Source: Amycolatopsis alba DSM 44262 (GTDB lineage Bacteria; Actinomycetota; Actinomycetes; Mycobacteriales; Pseudonocardiaceae). Taken from it: a DNA stretch of 64,000 nt. The notes below the pieces were generated by a model, which worked only from the letters and a program-made list of their open reading frames with translations, ran no database searches and was not told the origin of the DNA. The DNA lies in contig NZ_KB913032.1 in NCBI RefSeq assembly GCF_000384215.1, positions 1,451,021-1,515,020 of the forward strand. The letters run 5' to 3'. Made by a program: the position numbers and the translations under genes. Below, one piece after another: positions 56,738 to 64,000 of this stretch (positions are counted from its first letter, which is position 1; each line of letters starts with the position of its first letter).

Positions 56738-57562
56738 TCAGGCCTGGCCGACCTCGAACCGGGCGAACCGGCTCACGGCCACGCCGGCCTCGTCGAGCAG
56801 GGCCTTGACGGTCTTCTTGTTGTCCTTGACCGACGGCTGCTCGAGCAGGACGTTGTCCTTGTAGTAGGCGTTGACCTTGCCCTCGATGATCTTGGGCATG
56901 GCCTGCTCCGGCTTGCCCTCTTCGCGGGCGGTCGCCTCGGCGACGCGGCGCTCGTTCTCGACGATCTCGGCCGGGACCTCTTCACGGGTGAGGTACTTGG
57001 CCTTGAGCGCGGCGACCTGCATGGCGGCGCCACGAGCGGCCTCGGCGGCGGCCTCGCCCTCACCGGTGAACTCGATGAGCACGCCGACGGCGGGGGGAAG
57101 GTCCGCACCGCGACGGTGCAGGTAAGTGGTGGTGGTGCCCTCGTAAGCGGCGACGCGGCGCAGCTCGAGCTTCTCGCCGATGCGGGCGGCCAGTTCCTGG
57201 ACCTGCTCGTCGACGGTCTTGCCGTCGAGCGAGGCGGCCTTCAGCTTCTCGACGTCGCTGGTCTTCTCGGCCTTCGCGACCTCGACGATCTTCGCGGCGA
57301 GGGCCTGGAAGTCCTCGTTCTTCGCGACGAAGTCGGTCTCGGAGTCGAGCTCGATCAGCACGCCGCCGTCACCGGCGACAAGGCCTTCGGCGGTGGCGCG
57401 CTCGGCGCGCTTGCCGACGTCCTTGGCGCCCTTGATGCGCAGGAACTCGACGGCCTTGTCGAAGTCGCCGTCGTTCTCCTCCAGCGCCTTCTTACAGTTC
57501 ATCATGCCGGAGCCGGTCAGCTCGCGGAGACGCTTCACGTCTGCGGCGGTGTAGTTCGCCAT
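56738..57562 (-). CDS. tsf: Elongation factor Ts
   Basis: Nucleotide exchange factor for EF-Tu. The 274-residue protein has the N-terminal UBA-like domain ([20 protein letters not shown]) and the [14 protein letters not shown] motif that contacts EF-Tu. It follows rpsB after 90 nt with a hairpin between. Confidence 0.97.
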   Translation of the reverse strand: MANYTAADVKRLRELTGSGMMNCKKALEENDGDFDKAVEFLRIKGAKDVGKRAERATAEGLVAGDGGVLIELDSETDFVAKNEDFQALAAKIVEVAKAEKTSDVEKLKAASLDGKTVDEQVQELAARIGEKLELRRVAAYEGTTTTYLHRRGADLPPAVGVLIEFTGEGEAAAEAARGAAMQVAALKAKYLTREEVPAEIVENERRVAEATAREEGKPEQAMPKIIEGKVNAYYKDNVLLEQPSVKDNKKTVKALLDEAGVAVSRFARFEVGQA

Positions 57563-57614
57563 CGTGGGTGTGTCCGTCCTTTTTCAGGTACGAGAAGTCT
57601 TTTGGGGAAGTACC

Positions 57615-57642
57615 CGCGGGGCCGCCCGGAGGCGGCCCCGCG
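57615..57642 (-). terminator. Attenuator-like hairpin between rpsB and tsf
   Basis: A 12-bp perfect stem CGCGGGGCCGCC and complement (57615-57626 with 57631-57642) with a 4-nt loop, 10 nt after the rpsB stop. It may lower tsf transcription relative to rpsB or stabilise the rpsB mRNA. Confidence 0.7.
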
Positions 57643-57652
57643 AGCGGGTGGA

Positions 57653-58525
57653 TCAGGAGGAGGCGGTGGCCTGCTCGGCCGGAGCCTCGACGGGCGCCTC
57701 GGTCGCGGCGGCGGCTTCCTTGGCGTCCGCGGCGGCGGTCTCGGAGCCGGCGAGCAGCTCCTTCTCCCACTCGGCCAGCGGCTCGTCCGTGGCGACGCCC
57801 GCCTCGGGCTTGGCGTCGGCGGAGGAACCGTTGCGGCTGGAGCGGGCCATCAGACCGGCGGCGGCGGCCTCGGCCACGACCTTGGTCAGCAGCGCGGCCG
57901 AACGGATCGCGTCGTCGTTACCCGGAATCGGGTAGTCGACCTCGTCCGGGTCGCAGTTGGTGTCCAGGATCGCGACGACCGGGATGTTCAGCTTGCGAGC
58001 CTCGCCGACGGCGATGTGCTCCTTCTTCGTGTCGACGATCCACACGATGCTCGGCACCTTGGCCATGTCGCGGATACCGCCGAGGGTCTTCTCGAGCTTG
58101 TCCTTCTCACGGGTGAGCGTGAGGATCTCGCGCTTGGTCAGGCCGGCGAAGCCGCCGGTCTGCTCCTGCGACTCGAGCTCCTTCAGGCGGAGAAGACGCT
58201 TGTGCACCGTCTGGAAGTTGGTCAGCATGCCGCCGAGCCAGCGCTGGTTCACGTAGGGCATGCCCACGCGGGAGGCCTCGGAGGCGATGGCTTCCTGAGC
58301 CTGCTTCTTCGTGCCGACGAACATGATGGTGCCGCCGTGCGCGACGGTTTCCTTGATGAACTCGAACGCACGGTCGATGTACGTCAGCGTCTGCTGCAGG
58401 TCGATGATGTAGATGCCGTTGCGCTCGGTGAAGATGTAGCGCTTCATCTTCGGGTTCCACCGACGGGTCTGGTGCCCGAAGTGCACGCCGCTGTCGAGCA
58501 GCTGCTTCATGGTGACGACGGCCAT
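57653..58525 (-). CDS. rpsB: 30S ribosomal protein S2
   Basis: A 290-residue S2 protein: [20 protein letters not shown] then [12 protein letters not shown] is the classic start, with [12 protein letters not shown] and [20 protein letters not shown] further on. A long Ala/Glu-rich C-terminal tail (about 245-290) is typical of actinobacteria. ATG at 58525 with GAGG upstream. Confidence 0.98.
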   Translation of the reverse strand: MAVVTMKQLLDSGVHFGHQTRRWNPKMKRYIFTERNGIYIIDLQQTLTYIDRAFEFIKETVAHGGTIMFVGTKKQAQEAIASEASRVGMPYVNQRWLGGMLTNFQTVHKRLLRLKELESQEQTGGFAGLTKREILTLTREKDKLEKTLGGIRDMAKVPSIVWIVDTKKEHIAVGEARKLNIPVVAILDTNCDPDEVDYPIPGNDDAIRSAALLTKVVAEAAAAGLMARSSRNGSSADAKPEAGVATDEPLAEWEKELLAGSETAAADAKEAAAATEAPVEAPAEQATASS

Positions 58526-58907
58526 TGCCGGAATCAACCTCTTCTGTGTCGTGCGGACCCGGCTCCGCCGGGTCGCGCTTGCTCGGTTCGTCGCTCTCGG
58601 CCGGGTGGCCGATCGCCCTGGTGCAGATGCTCGGGCCCGGACCCGTGAGCGAAGTGACCTCAGGGACCGCCGGGCCGTGTGCCCCCGCCTGTCCTGACCC
58701 TCCGTGAGGAGATCGGCCATCGGGAGCGCGCACGTGCACGCGAAGTCAGTCCGCTGCCGCGGACCGCGCAAAAGAGTCTACTCCCTGTCGCCACCGGGTA
58801 CCGCACCGGCAGCCCCTGATGAGAGGGGTTGTCCACAACCGGCTCGGTTATCCACAGATTCCACCGGCGCGCCCCACTCGCCACGCCGCGCCCCCAAGCT
58901 GGAACAC
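58526..58907. promoter_or_regulatory. Divergent promoter region of rpsB and the M23 gene
   Basis: No gene is apparent in these 382 nt. The rpsB leader is long (up to about 250 nt), which would allow S2 autoregulation, but I could not identify a specific structure. The region near 58770-58850 is less GC-rich and probably holds the promoters. Confidence 0.45.
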
Positions 58908-59513
58908 ATGACCACGACACCCTGTTCCCACCCTGTCACCAGGCATTCCTTCGCGATCGACCGCACCGGCGGCAGGCACCGCCTGCCGGGACATCCTCGA
59001 CGCCTTCCCCGCCTCGCGATCCTCGCGACCGTGCTCGCGCTCCTGACCGCGTCGGCGATGCCGGGAACGGCCAGAGGCGCGCCCTCTCCGCAGGGGCGCT
59101 TCTCCTGGCCGCTTTCACCGGCACCGAGCGTCACCAGGTACTTCGAGCCGCCGTCCACGCCGTACGGCCCCGGTCATCGGGGCGTCGACCTCGCCGCGGC
59201 ACCGGGCACGAACGTGCTCGCGGCCGCCGAAGGGGTGGTGATGTTCGCCGGGCAGGTGGCGGGCCGCGGGGTGGTTTCGATCGATCACGAAGGAGGCCTG
59301 CGCACCACCTACGAGCCACTCGCCCCGACGGTCACCGCGGGTGATCAGGTCTACCGGGGCCAGGTGCTCGGAACGCTCGCCGCCGGCCATCCGGACTGCC
59401 CCGGACAGGCCTGCCTGCATTTCGGTGTCCGGCGCGGCGAGGAGTACGTCGATCCACTCGCGCTGATCGGTGAACCTTCGGAAATCCGCCTCAAACCTTG
59501 GGAAGGAGACTGA
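58908..59513 (+). CDS. Secreted M23 (LytM-like) peptidase-domain protein
   Basis: A 201-residue exported protein with a signal segment at about 45-72 (LAILATVLALLTASAMPGTA). The LytM domain shows FSWPLSPAPSVTRYFEPPST, the zinc motif GHRGVDLAAAPG (His and Asp) and the final QACLHFGVRRGEEYVDPLAL. The usual HxH motif is reduced to CLH: the first His is Cys. The gene beside rpsB in mycobacteria (Rv2891) is its positional counterpart. It may be a non-catalytic regulator of cell-wall hydrolysis. Confidence 0.85.
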   Translation: MTTTPCSHPVTRHSFAIDRTGGRHRLPGHPRRLPRLAILATVLALLTASAMPGTARGAPSPQGRFSWPLSPAPSVTRYFEPPSTPYGPGHRGVDLAAAPGTNVLAAAEGVVMFAGQVAGRGVVSIDHEGGLRTTYEPLAPTVTAGDQVYRGQVLGTLAAGHPDCPGQACLHFGVRRGEEYVDPLALIGEPSEIRLKPWEGD

Positions 59514-59567
59514 GCCCAGTCCCGAACACCCTCCCCTGCGCCCAGCCACGCGAGCCGCCCGCCCAAT

Positions 59568-59651
59568 CACATGAGTTCCGCCTTCGATCACGTGAGCCTC
59601 GCCTCTGATCACACGAGTTCCGCCTCTGGTCACTGGAGTTCCGCGTCTGAT
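59568..59651. repeat. Four tandem copies of a 21-bp repeat
   Basis: Units start at 59568, 59589, 59610 and 59631, each of the form CAC-N2-GAG-TTCCGCCTCTGAT with a few changes; a partial fifth starts at 59652. Unit 2 contains CACGTG. The array sits between the M23 stop and the whiG stop. Nearby (59735-59780) are further CACGCGTG and ACGGACG repeats. No gene was found in 59514-59797. Confidence 0.75.
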
Positions 59652-59797
59652 CACGGCTGTGAGCACGTCTTGCAGGCGGGTGCCGAGGAGGTGTTCCGTG
59701 GCCGCGTCGGCGTGGCGGTCTCTATAGGCGGGCACGCGTGATCAGACGGACGACACGCGTGTGTGGACGGACGGCACCGTCCGGCGGGACGGTGCCG

Positions 59798-60757
59798 TCA
59801 GGCCTGTTCGACCAGTTTCGCGCGCAGCCGCATGACGGCACGGGTGTGCAGCTGGCTGACCCGTGACTCGGTGACGCCGAGGACCTTGCCGATCTCAGCG
59901 AGGGTCAGGCTCTCGAAGTAGTAGAGGCCGACCACGATCCGGTCGCGTTCGGTGAGCTGGGCGATCGCCTGCGCCAGCTGACGGCGGTTGTCCTGGTCGA
60001 CCAGGACGGCCACCGGGTCGACGGCCCCGTCGTCGGGCAGGGTGTCGACCAGCGAGCCGCTGTCCTTGCCCGCGGCGACGAGGTCTTCCAGCGCGATGAC
60101 GCTGGTCAGCTGCAGCTGGCCGTAGAACTCGCGCAGGTCGTCGACGCTGATTTCGAGCTCGGCAGCCAGTTCGGCATCGGTCGGTGTGCGGTTCAGGCGG
60201 GCGCCGAGGCGTTCCAGCGCGCGCTCGGCCTCGCGGGCCTTGCTGCGCACGGCTCGGGGCACCCAGTCCTGGGACCGGAGATCGTCGAGGATCGCGCCCC
60301 GGATGCGCTGCATCGCGTAGGTCTCGAACCGCAGGCCCCGCGCGGGCTCGAACTTCTCGATCGCGTCGACCAGGCCGAAGATCCCGGACTGGATCAGGTC
60401 ACCCACGTCGACGTGGGTCGGCAGTCCGGTGCCGACCCGGCCCGCGACGTACTTGACGAGCGGGGCGTAGTGCAGCACGAGCCTGTCGCGCACGATCTGG
60501 TCCGGTGACTCGGTGAACTCCCGCCACAACGCCTGGATCCCGGCGTCCACCTCGTAGGCCGTCCGCGCTTCGGGCGCAACGGCAGGACCGCCACCGCCGG
60601 GACGGTGTTTCCCGGCGGCCTCGGTGACATGTGGGTCGGCGGTCATCGGACCGCCGTTCTCAGCATGCGACTCAGCGTGTTCTCCGTGCTCGTGCGGATG
60701 CGCGTGCGCCGCCGGTCCGGGCCGCCGGGTCACCTGCCGAGTCCTCCCCGGCATCAT
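59798..60757 (-). CDS. whiG: WhiG/FliA-family RNA polymerase sigma factor
   Basis: Alternative sigma factor of the sigma-28 class, which controls sporulation in Streptomyces. The 319-residue protein has region 2 ([20 protein letters not shown] then [20 protein letters not shown]), region 3, and region 4 ([20 protein letters not shown]). An unusual His-rich N-terminus ([16 protein letters not shown]) precedes it. It overlaps the xerC stop by 4 bp, so it is coupled to xerC. Confidence 0.92.
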   Translation of the reverse strand: MMPGRTRQVTRRPGPAAHAHPHEHGEHAESHAENGGPMTADPHVTEAAGKHRPGGGGPAVAPEARTAYEVDAGIQALWREFTESPDQIVRDRLVLHYAPLVKYVAGRVGTGLPTHVDVGDLIQSGIFGLVDAIEKFEPARGLRFETYAMQRIRGAILDDLRSQDWVPRAVRSKAREAERALERLGARLNRTPTDAELAAELEISVDDLREFYGQLQLTSVIALEDLVAAGKDSGSLVDTLPDDGAVDPVAVLVDQDNRRQLAQAIAQLTERDRIVVGLYYFESLTLAEIGKVLGVTESRVSQLHTRAVMRLRAKLVEQA

Positions 60758-61749
60758 CGGGCCCGGGGGTGCGCGCGGTCGTGGATCGCCTTCAGCCGAT
60801 CGACGGTCACATGAGTGTAGAGCTGCGTGGTAGCCAGCGTAGCGTGACCAAGCAGTTCCTGAACGCTTCGAAGATCAGCGCCACCTTCGAGCAGATGAGT
60901 GGCCGCCGAATGCCTCAGGCCGTGCGGCCCCATGTCGTTCGCGCCCGGAACCGAGCCGACGGCGTCATGGACGACCCGGCGGGCCGCCCGCGGGTCGAGC
61001 CTGCCGCCCCTCGCCCCCAGGAAGAGCGCGGCTTCGGCCTGCCCCTGGGTTTCGACGGCGAGTTTCCCCCTGCCCTCGTCCAGCCACACCCGCAATGCCG
61101 CTTCGGCGGGGACGCCGAACGGCACGACACGTTCCTTCCCGCCCTTGCCCAGCACGAGCACGACCCTGCGGGAGAAGTCGACGTCGCCCACATCCAGCCC
61201 GCACAGTTCCGAGACCCGCACACCGGTCGCGTACAGCAGCTCCACGATGGCACTGTCCCTCAAGGCCACCGGGTCGCGCTGTTCGGCACCGGCGGCTGAG
61301 AAGCGCATGACCTCACTCGCCTGTTCCGCCCGGAGGACCCCTGGGAGCTTGCGGTGCGCGCGCGGCGCCACCAGCCGCCCGCCCGGATCGGACGCGAGCG
61401 CCCCTCCCCGGTGCGCCCAGGCGGTGAAGGTGCGGGCCGCGGCCGCCCGCCTGGCCAGCGTCGTGCGGCTGGCCCCTTCCTCGCGTTGCCGGGCCAGCCA
61501 GCCACGCAACGTCCCGATGTCGAGATCCTCGAACCGGCCGCCGTTCCCATCCACGAACCCCGTCAGCGAGACCACGTCGCCGAGATAGGCACGCACCGTA
61601 TGCGCGGAGAGCCCGCGTTCCAGGGAAAGGTGCCGCTCGTAGTCGTCGATCAGCTTCCGGACAGGCTCCGGCAGCGCCGCACGGGCGGCGCGCAGATCGG
61701 GTCTGCGGGCGCGTTTTCCCGTGCCGCGGGGACCTTCGGTCGACGGCAT
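60754..61749 (-). CDS. xerC: Tyrosine recombinase XerC
   Basis: Resolves chromosome dimers at dif with XerD. About 331 residues: SAM-like N-terminal domain ([20 protein letters not shown]) and catalytic domain with Arg in [13 protein letters not shown], Lys in [28 protein letters not shown] and the nucleophile Tyr in [11 protein letters not shown] at 61749 is preferred over the one at 61797. Chromosomal position next to dprA is the conserved one; no phage genes are near. Confidence 0.94.
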   Translation of the reverse strand: MPSTEGPRGTGKRARRPDLRAARAALPEPVRKLIDDYERHLSLERGLSAHTVRAYLGDVVSLTGFVDGNGGRFEDLDIGTLRGWLARQREEGASRTTLARRAAAARTFTAWAHRGGALASDPGGRLVAPRAHRKLPGVLRAEQASEVMRFSAAGAEQRDPVALRDSAIVELLYATGVRVSELCGLDVGDVDFSRRVVLVLGKGGKERVVPFGVPAEAALRVWLDEGRGKLAVETQGQAEAALFLGARGGRLDPRAARRVVHDAVGSVPGANDMGPHGLRHSAATHLLEGGADLRSVQELLGHATLATTQLYTHVTVDRLKAIHDRAHPRAR

Positions 61750-61854
61750 GCCGATCACGCTGCGCGATGTACGGCGGATGGTCAAGTATCGCCGCACCCT
61801 GTTGCGGTGTCCGTGGTCGGATCGTGCCGGGATGGCGTCTCGGGGGTAGGCCAG

Positions 61855-62994
61855 TCAGGTCTTCGCGGGCCGTCTTCGCCACCCTGCGTCACTCCTTTCC
61901 GCGAAACCGTCGAGTTCCAGTTCGGGCAGCAGCGAGCGGACACGCTCGACCGGAACGCCGGATTCGGCCGCGATCCTTTCCACCGGGCGCGGCGACCGCT
62001 CGGACAGCGCGTCGTGCACTCGCAGCGCCTCCGGGCCGAGCCTGTCGGTGTGGCGGCGCGGTTTCGACGGATCCGTGCCCGGCTGCCCCAGCCGCCCGGC
62101 GGTCTCGAGGATCTCGTCGACGGAGGTCACCAGCGTGGCCTCGCCTTCGCGGATCAGCGCGTGGCAGCCGGCGGACATCCCCGACGACACCGGTCCCGGC
62201 ATCGCCATCACGACCTTGCCCAGCGCCCCTGCCGTACCGGCGGTGTTCCGCGCGCCGCTGCGCCTGCCCGCCTCGACCACGACCGTCCCTTCCGTGAGCG
62301 CTGCGATGAGCCTGTTCCGGACGAGGAAGCGGTGCCTCGCGGGCGAGGTACCCGGCGGGTACTCGCTGACCACCGCGCCGGTTTTCCCGATGATGCGCAG
62401 CAAGGTCGTGTGCTGCGCCGGGTACCCGGCGTCGATCCCGCAGCCGAGCAGCGCGACCGTCGTGCCGTCCGCGCTCAGCGCACCCCGGTGGGCAGCGCCG
62501 TCGATGCCGTACGCCGCCCCCGAGAACACCGGGATCCCTCGGCTCGCCAGGTGATATCCCAGCTCGGCCGCGTTGTGCTCGCCGTACTCGGTCGCCGCGC
62601 GGGCGCCGACGATCGCGATCGCCTGGTCGACCGCCTCGTCGAGCCTGGCCGGACCGCGTACCCACAGGGCAAGCGGAGGCGCCGCGCCGGAAACGCCCCT
62701 GCCCTGGGCGACGGCCAGCGAGAGCAACGGCCAAGCAGGCCATTCGCCGTCTTCCGGGATGACGAGCCTGGTCTCGGTGGCGGCGGCCCGCTCAAGATCC
62801 CGCTCGGCGTAGTCGTGCGCTCGCCGGGCGGCCGTCTCGTCACGCACCTTCGGCGGGCAATCCGCCCGCGACACCCGCTCCGCGGCGACGACCGGGCCGT
62901 GTTCGCCGACGAAGCCGACCAAGGCGGGCGCCGGGGGTTCGGCCACGCGCAGAAGGTACGACCGCGCGATCCGTTCGGCTTCGAGTTCACTCAT
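61855..62994 (-). CDS. dprA: DNA-processing protein DprA
   Basis: Loads RecA on incoming single-stranded DNA. The 379-residue protein has an N-terminal helical part, the Rossmann-like domain (AIAIVGARAATEYGEHNAAE, GAAYGIDGAAHRGALSADGT, ALLGCGIDAGYPAQH) and a C-terminal winged helix (LSERSPRPVERIAAESGVPV). It overlaps the yifB stop by 4 bp. Confidence 0.95.
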   Translation of the reverse strand: MSELEAERIARSYLLRVAEPPAPALVGFVGEHGPVVAAERVSRADCPPKVRDETAARRAHDYAERDLERAAATETRLVIPEDGEWPAWPLLSLAVAQGRGVSGAAPPLALWVRGPARLDEAVDQAIAIVGARAATEYGEHNAAELGYHLASRGIPVFSGAAYGIDGAAHRGALSADGTTVALLGCGIDAGYPAQHTTLLRIIGKTGAVVSEYPPGTSPARHRFLVRNRLIAALTEGTVVVEAGRRSGARNTAGTAGALGKVVMAMPGPVSSGMSAGCHALIREGEATLVTSVDEILETAGRLGQPGTDPSKPRRHTDRLGPEALRVHDALSERSPRPVERIAAESGVPVERVRSLLPELELDGFAERSDAGWRRRPAKT

Positions 62995-64000
62995 CCGGAT
63001 GACCTCTCTCGGAAGTCCAAGGCCGCCGCCACCTCGTCCGCCTCCGGCTTGCCTGCCCCTCTCAGATCGGCGAGCGTCCAGGCGATGCGGAGGCAGCGGT
63101 CCGCGCCGCGCGCGGTGATCGCGCCTCGCTCCAGCGCGCGGTCCAGCAACGCCGTGGCCCGCGCTGGCAGGGCGAACTCGCGGCGCAGCGCCGGGCCGGG
63201 CACCTCCGCGTTCGTCGGCCAGCCATGGTCCACCCAGCGTTTCGCGGCTCGCTCACGCGCTTCCAGCACCCGTTCCCGGACGGCCGCCGTCGCTTCGGGT
63301 GCCTCGCTCAGGTGCGCGCTGAGCGCGGAAAGCGGGCGCAACCGAACCCGCAGATCCACCCGATCGAGTAGTGGCCCGGACAGTCGGCCCAAGTACCGCC
63401 GTCGCGCGGACGCCGAGCAGATGCAATCGGCGTCCTTCGCCGGGGCGCAAGGACAAGGATTGGTCGCCAGCACCAGTTGAAAGCGTGCCGGGTACCGCAC
63501 GGCCCCCTTGACCCTCGCGATCCGCACCTCGCCCTCTTCGAGGACAGTGCGCAGCGACTCCAGCCGTTCCGGGCCGAATTCGCAGACCTCGTCGAGGAAG
63601 AGGATGCCGCGGTGCGCCCGGCTGATGGCGCCGGGAACGGCAAGGCCGCTGCCACCGCCGATCAGGGCGGGCACGCTGATCGAATGGTGCGGCGAGACGA
63701 ACGGCGGCACGGTGACCAGTGGCTCGGTCCGGGAGAGCGAACCGTCGATCGAATGAACGGCGGTGACCTGCAACGACTCTTCGGCTGTCAGCCGTGGGAG
63801 GAGTCCGGGGAGGCGTTTCGCGAGCATCGTCTTGCCCACCCCTGGAGGACCCGTCATGAGCAGGTGATGCCCGCCCGCAGCGGCCACCTCCAGTGCCCAC
63901 CGCGCATCCGGCTGTCCCACGACGTCGGCGAGGTCCGGTACCGACGTCGGCTCCTGGGCGGCGAACGGCTCGGGCTTGGCGAGTTCGCCTTCACCCTTGA
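62991..64000 (-). CDS. YifB/ComM-family Mg-chelatase-like AAA+ ATPase, 5' end beyond the window
   Basis: Hexameric helicase-like ATPase linked to DNA uptake and recombination. The frame is open to the window edge. Visible are the Walker A motif LLMTGPPGVGKTMLAKRLPG, Walker B ILFLDEVCEF, and the C-terminal domain with a cysteine cluster (NPCPCAPAKDADCIC). Roughly the last 336 residues are present; the N-terminal Lon-like domain is missing. Coupled to dprA by a 4-bp overlap. Confidence 0.93.
   Translation of the reverse strand, partial: KGEGELAKPEPFAAQEPTSVPDLADVVGQPDARWALEVAAAGGHHLLMTGPPGVGKTMLAKRLPGLLPRLTAEESLQVTAVHSIDGSLSRTEPLVTVPPFVSPHHSISVPALIGGGSGLAVPGAISRAHRGILFLDEVCEFGPERLESLRTVLEEGEVRIARVKGAVRYPARFQLVLATNPCPCAPAKDADCICSASARRRYLGRLSGPLLDRVDLRVRLRPLSALSAHLSEAPEATAAVRERVLEARERAAKRWVDHGWPTNAEVPGPALRREFALPARATALLDRALERGAITARGADRCLRIAWTLADLRGAGKPEADEVAAALDFRERSSG

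Noticed and set aside
59568..59651. Tandem repeats as a CRISPR array
   Set aside because: Units are adjacent with no spacers, and no cas genes are present.
60754..61749. Tyrosine recombinase as sign of a prophage or integrative element
   Set aside because: It is chromosomal xerC in its conserved place between dprA and whiG, with no phage genes or att-like repeats.

Overview
This is a GC-rich (about 70%) actinobacterial chromosome segment. Gene order and protein sequences point to the Pseudonocardiales, most likely Amycolatopsis or a close relative. That placement is an inference from gene content, the WhiG-type sigma factor, the MEP-pathway/Rip1 block and the style of intergenic hairpins. 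No rRNA, tRNA, insertion sequence, prophage or CRISPR array was seen.

Layout. The two ends carry conserved housekeeping blocks on the minus strand. The left end (1-6.2 kb) has a lipoprotein PBP (cut by the edge), a GNAT acetyltransferase, ispG, the rip1-type site-2 protease and dxr. The right end (47.2-64 kb) has rlmN, cdsA, frr, pyrH, tsf, rpsB, an M23 protein, whiG, xerC, dprA and a yifB/comM-type ATPase (cut by the edge). In mycobacteria these genes lie in one neighbourhood. Here rlmN and dxr are separated by about 41 kb of mostly accessory genes, and cdsA and rlmN by about 6 kb.

Accessory region. 6.2-34 kb is a mosaic: a secreted cyclophilin, a cobalamin-dependent methionine synthase behind an SAH-riboswitch-like leader, a MocR regulator, a P450, a LamG protein, an MFS/MarR pair, a membrane protein/XRE pair, a PhoD phosphatase, several alpha/beta hydrolases, a GAF-ANTAR regulator, a degenerate PP2C-like protein, a 10-repeat BNR protein, a TauE transporter and an AraC regulator.

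Main discovery candidate. From 43.6 down to 34.6 kb on the minus strand lies what looks like a complete, compact RiPP gene cluster. It opens with an unannotated 23-codon peptide gene with a textbook ribosome binding site, ending in Cys-Thr-Ala-Tyr. A GC-rich hairpin follows, then a standalone YcaO enzyme, a helical-repeat protein of unknown function, an S9 peptidase, an O-methyltransferase, a BBE-type FAD oxidase, a hydrolase-fold protein lacking its nucleophile, an MFS exporter and a VOC protein. Eight of the nine genes are overlapping or within 18 nt of each other. Divergent from it are an M29 aminopeptidase, a beta-hydroxyacid-dehydrogenase-like enzyme and a DUF5829 protein. A second, TOMM-type YcaO protein stands alone just beyond rlmN.

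The SAH-like leader of metH can also be drawn as a translational switch: the same nucleotides form either the ligand-binding pseudoknot or a hairpin that buries the ribosome binding site.
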